A stretch of 7,305 bases of DNA, taken from contig DALQ01000083.1 of NCBI GenBank assembly GCA_002496845.1, positions 1 through 7,305 of the forward strand. Reading direction: 5' to 3'. The translations under genes and the position numbers were made by a program. The notes beneath the pieces are model-generated. The model worked only from the letters and a program-made list of their open reading frames with translations, made no database searches and was not told the DNA's origin. The first letter of the stretch is position 1, and each line of letters begins with the position of its first letter. Below are positions 1 through 4,904 of this stretch, in pieces. This stretch comes from Euryarchaeota archaeon UBA495 (lineage in GTDB: Archaea > Thermoplasmatota > Poseidoniia > Poseidoniales > Poseidoniaceae).

Positions 1-450
1 GGTTGAACGGTCTTCGACCAAGTCCCCAAGTCCTTCAGGGGCATGACCCGGAAGCGCCATCGCTTGCACTCCACCGTCGCCAAGGGCAATCAGGTCACCG
101 TCGGCAATCGGTTCGGCCTGGACGGACGGCATGTCGGAATCGTAGCGGTTGGCCCATGTGGAGAAGAAGTCCCCCGTTTCCAGAGCCGAGACCCCTGCCT
201 CGCCCACGTGCACCCGAAGGTCGGGCCACTGCTCTACGAAGTGCGCAGCGGCGCCCGAGAAGGGATAACGGCGGCTGGTCAAAAGCAAATGTTCCGGGCG
301 CACGTCATCCGAGAGCAGGCCGAGAATGCGCTCGATCTGCAACGCCTGATACCACGAGGTCCCTGCATCGATGAGCAGCACTGAAGCCTCGCCCTGCACC
401 ACGACGCAGTTCGCATCGTGATGAATGCCCGGCAGGCGCGTCATCCGCAT
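1..450 (-). CDS. Metallo-beta-lactamase-fold protein, 5' part only, metal motif degenerate
   Basis: The frame is open for 150 codons and runs off the left edge, so the C-terminal part is missing. The N-terminus (residues 14-30, ending VLLIDAG) is the first beta-hairpin and Asp turn typical of the MBL fold. Residues 55-66 read LLLTSRRYPFSG, which lines up with the family LTHxHxDHxGG element. Residues 131-141 (MALPGHAPEGL) match the later PGHTPG element, and its His136 is kept. All four ligands of the first motif are replaced (Ser59, Arg61, Pro63, Phe64), so a normal two-metal hydrolase site is unlikely. An in-frame stop lies just upstream (462-460), so ATG 450 or ATG 444 is the first possible start. 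The gene is divergent from eL40. The fold assignment is fairly firm. Function is unknown: a non-catalytic or rebuilt-site paralogue is inference. Confidence 0.75.
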   Translation of the reverse strand, partial: MRMTRLPGIHHDANCVVVQGEASVLLIDAGTSWYQALQIERILGLLSDDVRPEHLLLTSRRYPFSGAAAHFVEQWPDLRVHVGEAGVSALETGDFFSTWANRYDSDMPSVQAEPIADGDLIALGDGGVQAMALPGHAPEGLGDLVEDRST

Positions 451-513
451 GCATCGGCATCAAGGGACGGGGCTTCAACGCTCGCTTCGGGAGCATGCAG
501 CCGACTGCGGTGC

Positions 514-523
514 GCTCAAATAG
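514..523. promoter_or_regulatory. Possible TATA-like element between the MBL-fold gene and eL40
   Basis: This 93-bp divergent gap holds one AT-rich island, CTCAAATAGG, in otherwise GC-rich DNA. Its centre lies about 25 bp before the eL40 ATG. That is the spacing expected if transcription starts at or near the start codon, as in archaeal leaderless mRNAs. On the minus strand it reads CCTATTTGAG, about 65-70 bp before the MBL-fold start. The match to a TATA consensus is weak, and no Shine-Dalgarno sequence sits at good spacing for eL40. Confidence 0.3.
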
Positions 524-543
524 GGGGAGACGGTCGCCGGGCC

Positions 544-693
544 ATGGCTCGCTTCCCTGAGGCCGAAGCACGCATGTTGCATCGGAAGATCTGCATGAAG
601 TGCAACGCTCGTAACGCGGTGCGAGCCACCCGGTGCCGCAAGTGCGGCTACAAGGGCCTGCGTTCGAAGAACGTGGAGCGCCGAGGCCCCTGA
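544..693 (+). CDS. rpl40e: 50S ribosomal protein eL40 (L40e)
   Basis: This 49-residue basic protein begins MARFPEAEARMLHRKICMKC and carries a C4 zinc ribbon: Cys17, Cys20, Cys31 and Cys34, spaced CxxC-x10-CxxC. Family L40e proteins in archaea are about 50 residues, free-standing and zinc-binding; in eukaryotes the same domain is made as a ubiquitin fusion. It is a structural protein of the large ribosomal subunit. The frame stays open upstream, but ATG 544 gives the conserved family N-terminus, so the upstream 42 codons are not part of it. It stops 10 bp before the stop of the convergent prepilin peptidase gene. It stands alone here, with no other ribosomal protein gene in the window. Confidence 0.94.
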   Translation: MARFPEAEARMLHRKICMKCNARNAVRATRCRKCGYKGLRSKNVERRGP

Positions 694-703
694 TTGCCTC
701 TGC

Positions 704-1693
704 TCACACCAAGGGTGCGAACAGCAACCCTGCAACATCGCCGAGCAGCAAGGCCAGCACGCACGCTGGCCACAGCACGACAAGCAAAGGCACCTTGCGC
801 GTAACCCACACCCGCTCCACGTCCAGCGCTGCAAGTGCAGCGATGGCTTCCTCAACGGCCTCAGCCGTTGGCGTTTTTCGGGGCGCTCTCACACGGTGGA
901 CAACCCGTTCGGAACCGTCCAAACCGACTTCGACGGTCGACAGCATCCAGACGTGGGCATCAGCGACCTCGTCCAAGGCCATCCGCTCGGCGTGGAAGGC
1001 GTGCCGAAAGTCTGCCGCTTGCTTGAGATCACCACGAACGAAGTTCCGGACCATGTTCCATGGTGGGATGAGCAAGAACGCCAACCCGCCCCAAAGCAGG
1101 ATGGACAGGGCAGGCGGAAGGGCCAACACCACCGCATCTCCGGGTTGAATCCAGGTCAGAGCGCCCCATGTGGGGAGAAGCATGGCCACCCACATGAGCG
1201 CCTTGGCGTCGGCCCCGCCGTGCAAAAGGCGAAGCCGCCATGCGACGTCGATGACGACCAGCACGAGGGTGACGCCGATCAATTCCCACCACAGCGCTTG
1301 GGATCCGGCAAGGTTCCACAGCACAAGGTCCAGCGGTTCCACCTGGCCATGACGTTGTGCACCCCAGGCAAGACCGGCCAGCGCCACAGCGTACACCGCC
1401 ACGGCTGCAAGGTCAAGCCTTGACCCTCCCTTGATGTCTGTAAGGTTGGGGCGACCGATGATCGCTCCGCTGGCGTAGGACCATGGAAGGAGGAAGGTGC
1501 ACCACACGGCCACATCTGCGCCCCTCACCATGAGGTCCAGCGCCCACAGCAGAAACACGGGTTGGCTCCATACCAACCAGTGCCGGTTTGGAACCCGGCG
1601 ATCGAGGTGGTCCAACCATGCTGCCAAGCCCATGCCAACCAGCAAGGTGCCCGCTCGAGCGACACCAATGACCTGAGGCGCGTGGATGTCCAC
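704..1693 (-). CDS. Archaeal prepilin peptidase, A24 family aspartic membrane protease
   Basis: This 329-residue polytopic protein would cleave the class III signal peptides of archaeal pilins and archaellins at the cytoplasmic face of the membrane. The first catalytic Asp is Asp28, at the end of TM1, followed by RRVPN (32-36), the usual DxxxRxxPN block. The second is Asp162 in GGADAKALM (159-167), the archaeal form of the GxGD motif. About six hydrophobic segments are seen. A soluble loop (roughly 212-298) precedes a last segment introduced by ERVWVTRKVP (293-302), which resembles the C-terminal domain of archaeal type II A24 peptidases. The start is chosen at GTG 1693: it directly precedes TM1 and has TATAAG about 27 bp upstream. 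GTG 1714 is an alternative. Starts further upstream would run deep into UPF0147 on the other strand. No pilin, ATPase or platform gene is nearby. Confidence 0.85.
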   Translation of the reverse strand: MDIHAPQVIGVARAGTLLVGMGLAAWLDHLDRRVPNRHWLVWSQPVFLLWALDLMVRGADVAVWCTFLLPWSYASGAIIGRPNLTDIKGGSRLDLAAVAVYAVALAGLAWGAQRHGQVEPLDLVLWNLAGSQALWWELIGVTLVLVVIDVAWRLRLLHGGADAKALMWVAMLLPTWGALTWIQPGDAVVLALPPALSILLWGGLAFLLIPPWNMVRNFVRGDLKQAADFRHAFHAERMALDEVADAHVWMLSTVEVGLDGSERVVHRVRAPRKTPTAEAVEEAIAALAALDVERVWVTRKVPLLVVLWPACVLALLLGDVAGLLFAPLV

Positions 1694-1714
1694 AAACCGC
1701 GAGGACGCAATCAC

Positions 1715-1720
1715 CTTATA
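1715..1720. promoter_or_regulatory. TATA-like box in the peptidase/UPF0147 divergent region
   Basis: On the minus strand the hexamer reads TATAAG, and its first base is 27 bp before GTG 1693, fitting a leaderless transcript of the prepilin peptidase. On the plus strand it reads CTTATA and ends 36 bp before the UPF0147 ATG, which would allow a short leader containing the purine-rich AGGGGCGTGA at 1742-1751. It is the only AT-rich island in the 63-bp gap, so one box may serve both directions. Function is inferred from spacing only. Confidence 0.4.
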
Positions 1721-1756
1721 GCGGGCCCGCTGGAGAATGTCAGGGGCGTGACGTGC

Positions 1757-2023
1757 ATGGACATCGAGACCAGACTCCAGAACGTGGCCAAAGTCATCGC
1801 AGAAATCGATGATTCGAAGGTCCCTCGCAACATTCGCAGGCAGGCCAAGGAAGTCACGGAACAGTGGCTCCTCAACACCGCCAAGAAGACTGATGTTCGG
1901 GTTGCCATGACCCAAGCCAAGCTTGAGGAACTCTACGAAGACCCGAACATTCCTCCGGAATTTGGAACGCTGATCCTGATGATCAACACCGAATTGGAGA
2001 AGTTGCTCACAGAGCTTCTTTGA
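1757..2023 (+). CDS. UPF0147 family protein
   Basis: This 88-residue, mostly helical, cytoplasmic protein belongs to UPF0147, a small family conserved across archaea with no settled function. Recognisable parts are the opening helix from MDIETRLQNVAKVIAEI, the segment DDSKVPRNIRRQAKE (18-32) and the central EELYEDPNIPPEFGTLI (57-73). Its length matches the family's usual 85-95 residues. ATG 1757 is chosen because it gives the family N-terminus. The frame is open further upstream, but that stretch overlaps the divergent peptidase gene. The stop lies 5 bp from the stop of the convergent AI-2E gene. No catalytic motif, membrane segment or zinc site is visible. Confidence 0.93.
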   Translation: MDIETRLQNVAKVIAEIDDSKVPRNIRRQAKEVTEQWLLNTAKKTDVRVAMTQAKLEELYEDPNIPPEFGTLILMINTELEKLLTELL

Positions 2024-2028
2024 GCCGT

Positions 2029-3471
2029 TCAGGCTTCTTCAGAATGGACCTCGACGGGTCGACCGGCTGCTTCCGTAAAGGCGTGCAGCAGGTTCACCAT
2101 CATGTCCCGCTGTTCCTTGGGAATCTTCCCCGGCGTCAAGCCCGCAACGACGGTCCATTCGCCGTCAATCAACGGCAATCCCCGCTTGAGGAAGTCCAGT
2201 TGTGCTTGGCTGACGCGACCACGGCGCACGGCCCGACGGGCAGAGGAGCGGGCCGCGATGATCGCCACCTGTTCATCAGAATAGTCCAGCAAGTGCTGGA
2301 GTTCCATCAAGGAGCGCCCCTCAAAGGAGGAGATGATGCCGTCACGCACCGCATCTTCCCACGCTTCGTCCAGCGAAGGCGCGCGCTCGGAAAGCAGGAT
2401 CGCGACAGGCTTGGTGGCTTCGACGTTCTCAAGGACAATCTTGACCAAGACCGCAAAGGGCACCGCGAGGATCATGCCGACCAAGCCCCACAACCAGAAG
2501 GAATACGAGGTCACCAAAAGCAGCACAAGCGGTGAGACACCAAGGGCGCGGCCAGCCCAGCGGTTTTCGATGTAATTGCCCCACACCTGTTGGTTGACGA
2601 TGGAAAGCAAAGCAAACACGAGCAACGTTCCAGGATTCAACATCACTGCGCCAAGAATCAACGGTGGAATCATGGCGAAGACCGACCCAATGTAAGGCAC
2701 GTAATTGAACAAAAACGTCAGCAACGCCCACGTGAACCACAGGTCGATGCCAAAGGAGATCATCAAGACAGAGGCTCCCGCCGCGGTTCCAATCGACACA
2801 CCGGTTTTCACGATCACGTAGGTATTGACGCTGGTTTCGATTTGTTCTCGCACCTCAGCCAATTTCGCGCTGCCACCGCTGGGCCAAGCGCGCTCAATCC
2901 GAGCAGGAAGCAAGGCCGCCTCGAGGATCATGAAAATCAGGAAGAACGTGATGATGAGGCTGGCAGAAATCATGTCTCCAACGCCAGCGAGCATGTTCAC
3001 GACGATGTCGGAGATCTGCCCCCCGGAGCCAACAAGGCCCACCTGGCTCAAGGCTTCAGCAAGGGTCGCGTTTTCAGAACCGGCCCAATTTTGCACAGCA
3101 CCTGCTGCAATGCTGTCGTCACGCAGCCAGTTCCATTTTTCCTCGAGGTTCTCGTTGTACCCTTCCACCGTCTCGGTGTCGCTCATCAGCGCATCTGCTT
3201 GAGCGTAGGCGAAGAAGCCCGCCGCACCCACAACGGCAAAGAAGGCCATGAGCATGGTGAAGTACGACAACACCAATGGGAAACCGTTGGCTGAAAGGGC
3301 ATCGGCTCCGGGCTTGAGCACGAAGTAGATCGCCAACGCGATGAAGAATGGTTTCAGCACGGATTCAAGTTGAATCAACCAAAACGATACGATGGTCAAG
3401 ATGGCACACACGTAGACGATGGTGGACAAGGAGCGGTTGAACTCGCCCTCCTCGAAGGCACCGTCTTTCAT
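2029..3471 (-). CDS. AI-2E family (PerM/YdiK-like) membrane transporter with long C-terminal tail
   Basis: This 480-residue protein has hydrophobic segments at about 16-34, 38-54, 64-90, 155-189, 218-242, 245-270, 275-295 and 310-348. Family signatures are FLFNYVPYIGSVFAMIPP (253-270) and NYIENRWAGRALGVSPLVLL (299-318). AI-2E proteins (PF01594) are membrane permeases. Characterised members include an AI-2 exporter and Na+/H+ antiporters, so the substrate cannot be read from the sequence. A usual member ends soon after the last helix. Here about 130 hydrophilic residues follow (351-480), including an Arg-rich stretch ARRAVRRGR (411-419), probably cytoplasmic. The start is uncertain: ATG 3471 gives a short, normal N-terminus. 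An in-frame ATG at 3579 would add 36 residues, and the frame stays open as far as 4197, opposite the DUF4149 gene. Confidence 0.88.
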   Translation of the reverse strand: MKDGAFEEGEFNRSLSTIVYVCAILTIVSFWLIQLESVLKPFFIALAIYFVLKPGADALSANGFPLVLSYFTMLMAFFAVVGAAGFFAYAQADALMSDTETVEGYNENLEEKWNWLRDDSIAAGAVQNWAGSENATLAEALSQVGLVGSGGQISDIVVNMLAGVGDMISASLIITFFLIFMILEAALLPARIERAWPSGGSAKLAEVREQIETSVNTYVIVKTGVSIGTAAGASVLMISFGIDLWFTWALLTFLFNYVPYIGSVFAMIPPLILGAVMLNPGTLLVFALLSIVNQQVWGNYIENRWAGRALGVSPLVLLLVTSYSFWLWGLVGMILAVPFAVLVKIVLENVEATKPVAILLSERAPSLDEAWEDAVRDGIISSFEGRSLMELQHLLDYSDEQVAIIAARSSARRAVRRGRVSQAQLDFLKRGLPLIDGEWTVVAGLTPGKIPKEQRDMMVNLLHAFTEAAGRPVEVHSEEA

Positions 3472-3643
3472 GGACGCCGATGGGGATAGCGGTTTCAATG
3501 GTTCGCCCAAAATGTCGATTTGCGGAAAGCGGCTTACCAAGGTCAGCGGAAGCCGTTCGAACGTCGAATCAACACACATCGAGGGATGGCGAAATGCACG
3601 AGAATCGCCTTCCTGAACATGGCTTGATACATCAGAGCAAGAG

Positions 3644-3662
3644 GATTTAGGCCACCCTAATC
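3644..3662. repeat. Imperfect inverted repeat upstream of the DUF4149 gene, possible operator
   Basis: The sequence reads GATTTAGG-CCAC-CCTAATC. The arms are complementary except for one extra T in the left arm, and the spacer is 4 bp. It lies in the divergent region between the AI-2E and DUF4149 genes and directly abuts the TATA-like TTTTACA on its upstream side. That is where the BRE element and activator or repressor sites of archaeal promoters commonly sit. Binding by a regulator is inference; chance cannot be excluded. Confidence 0.35.
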
Positions 3663-3669
3663 TTTTACA
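3663..3669 (+). promoter_or_regulatory. TATA-like box of the DUF4149/DUF3472 unit
   Basis: TTTTACA is an AT-rich heptamer close to the archaeal TATA consensus (TTTAWATA), centred about 25 bp before ATG 3691. With normal TATA-to-start spacing, transcription would begin at or very near the start codon. It is the only good candidate promoter for the two plus-strand genes that follow. Confidence 0.35.
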
Positions 3670-3681
3670 GCGCGCCGGTTT

Positions 3682-3689
3682 GGTGAGGG
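3682..3689 (+). promoter_or_regulatory. Possible Shine-Dalgarno site of the DUF4149 gene
   Basis: GGTGAGGG sits immediately before ATG 3691 and contains GGTGA, the core expected to pair with the archaeal 16S 3' end (the genome's own 16S is not visible). The spacing from GGTGA to the ATG is about 4 bases, which is short. It conflicts with a strictly leaderless transcript from the TATA-like box at 3663, so either that box is not used exactly there or the match is accidental. Confidence 0.3.
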
Positions 3690-3690
3690 T

Positions 3691-4071
3691 ATGGACCTGT
3701 TTTTCCCCGGCATGATTGTCGGCATCATCATCCTTCAAACCAGCATCATTGCTCCAACCCTGTTCAAGGGGCTCCAGATCGAGGATTTTGGACGTGTCAT
3801 CCGTTCGCTGTGGCCCAAGTTCTTCGTCCTCATCACGGTCCTCGGGGCGGCAACGTTGTTGACGCTGTTCTTTGGTGAAAATGGTAGCACCGTTCGATAC
3901 GGAATCGCGGGAGCAACCACGGCATTTGCAGCCCTTTGCTACGGCATCATTCCTGCCACGAATCGAGCCACAGATGAAGGAAACGACAAGCGGTTCAACC
4001 TCTTGCACAAGACGAGCGTCTACCTCACGGTTGCCATGCTCCTCATCAACATCGCTTACCTGTTTGCATGA
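3691..4071 (+). CDS. DUF4149/TMEM205-like four-helix membrane protein
   Basis: This 126-residue protein has four hydrophobic segments at about 3-22, 43-61, 68-88 and 107-126. Features shared with the DUF4149/TMEM205-like group are the first helix ending in LQTSIIAPTLFKGL (15-28), where the xxPxLF turn is typical, and a polar loop ending FNLLHKTSVYL (102-112) before the last helix, with the conserved His106. The biochemical role of the group is not established. The start at ATG 3691 has a TATA-like box about 25 bp upstream and begins directly with TM1. The stop is 7 bp before the GTG start proposed for the DUF3472-like gene, suggesting one transcript. A long frame is open on the opposite strand across the whole gene; it is judged a shadow because this side encodes a clean membrane protein. 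Confidence 0.8.
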   Translation: MDLFFPGMIVGIIILQTSIIAPTLFKGLQIEDFGRVIRSLWPKFFVLITVLGAATLLTLFFGENGSTVRYGIAGATTAFAALCYGIIPATNRATDEGNDKRFNLLHKTSVYLTVAMLLINIAYLFA

Positions 4072-4078
4072 ACGGAAG

Positions 4079-4870
4079 GTGAGCAGTATACCAAAGGAAG
4101 CGAGACCCGCCGCTTCTGTCCACCTTAGGTATGCATTTACGGGTGCAAATGCCGACCAAGAGAGCGGATCAGCGCAAGTCGGCGTGACCGTGCGCACAAC
4201 GCAACCAGGGACCTACTTTTGTGCCATACAATTCCCACCAAGCGGCTATTGTGGACTTCAGGAACTTGCCGACGGGCGTAGAGTCGCCATCTTTTCCATC
4301 TGGGACAAGAGCCCGGAGGGGCAAGGAGCCAAAGCCGTAGCCACAGGAGACGGTTTCCAGGCCACGGCCTTCGGGGGTGAGGGGGAGGGGTGTCGAATCC
4401 TCGGTACGTTTGATTGGCGCGTAGACAAGACCGTGCTGTTTCAGGTGTTCTGGCGACGAGAAGACGACGGACGCTCTGCTTTTGGCACGTGGCGAGTGGA
4501 TTGCTGGGCCGATCAGTCCTACATCGGAACCATCCGTTTCCATGCAGGACCCGGGGCAGAAAAGCCGGTCGTTGGCCTCCTCTCGTTCGTGGAAGATTTT
4601 GACCGGCGCACGGGAACAAACGGCATGAACCTCGAGCGAATGGCGGTGTTCGACCAAGTCAAGTGGCCCGAGCAAGGGGCACTCAGCGAGGTGACCTTCA
4701 CCAAGGTAAGCACCGGTCTGGACGCGAGCGGCGTGGAACGAACAGACGCTGAGGCGATCCCAGGACATCTCGAAGCGGACCGTGTCGGGTTTCTCCTTCG
4801 CACCGGCGGTGATGCGGCATCGCCCGTCAAGCCTCATGACACCGTGATTTGGACGGCAATTGAACCCTAG
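4079..4870 (+). CDS. DUF3472-like protein, function unknown
   Basis: This 263-residue soluble protein resembles DUF3472 (PF11958). Seen in order: TYFCAIQF (45-52), GYCGLQEL (56-63), VAIFSIWD (69-76), FGGEGEGCR (98-106), a Trp-rich strand region (113-143) and LLSFVEDF (167-174). The pattern of an aromatic strand, GYxGxQ, FSxWD and then GEGxG is characteristic of that family. Its role is not established; a beta-sandwich, possibly ligand-binding, is inference. No signal peptide or membrane helix is visible, although many members elsewhere are secreted. The start is weak: GTG 4079, 7 bp after the DUF4149 stop, lies inside the SD-like GGAAGGTGA, and the next in-frame ATG/GTG/TTG is already within the domain. 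The frame upstream of 4079 overlaps the DUF4149 gene. It converges on the MFS gene with a 34-bp gap. Confidence 0.72.
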   Translation: MSSIPKEARPAASVHLRYAFTGANADQESGSAQVGVTVRTTQPGTYFCAIQFPPSGYCGLQELADGRRVAIFSIWDKSPEGQGAKAVATGDGFQATAFGGEGEGCRILGTFDWRVDKTVLFQVFWRREDDGRSAFGTWRVDCWADQSYIGTIRFHAGPGAEKPVVGLLSFVEDFDRRTGTNGMNLERMAVFDQVKWPEQGALSEVTFTKVSTGLDASGVERTDAEAIPGHLEADRVGFLLRTGGDAASPVKPHDTVIWTAIEP

Positions 4871-4904
4871 GCCGTGAAGGTCCTCCCCCCACGTAAGACC
4901 CGGC

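Noticed and set aside
3..384. Plus-strand open frames over the first 400 bases
   Set aside because: Their translations are Arg/Pro/Gly-rich and unrecognisable, whereas the minus strand gives a continuous MBL-fold sequence across the same bases.
418..543. Longer eL40 starting at ATG 418
   Set aside because: The 42 extra residues have no match to the family, whose archaeal members begin with the MARFPEAEAR-type N-terminus, and they would overlap the divergent MBL-fold start.
1682..1693. Short palindrome GTGGA-TG-TCCAC at the peptidase start codon
   Set aside because: Five-base arms with a two-base centre are expected by chance at this length, the loop is too small for an RNA hairpin, and the bases also encode the first four residues.
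1694..1915. Upstream extension of the prepilin peptidase frame to an ATG at 1915
   Set aside because: It would overlap most of UPF0147 on the other strand. The family N-terminus begins just before the first helix, and GTG 1693 has a TATA-like box at the right spacing.
3472..4197. Long minus-strand open frame continuing upstream of the AI-2E gene across the DUF4149 gene (about 242 extra codons)
   Set aside because: Its translation is charged and low in hydrophobic structure, with no recognisable domain, while the opposite strand encodes a clean four-helix membrane protein. It is a shadow frame in GC-rich DNA. At most the 36 codons to ATG 3579 could be real.
4871..4904. Possible terminator in the convergent gap between the DUF3472-like and MFS genes
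   Set aside because: The gap is GC-rich, with a run of C but no T-rich tract in either direction and no convincing stem-loop.
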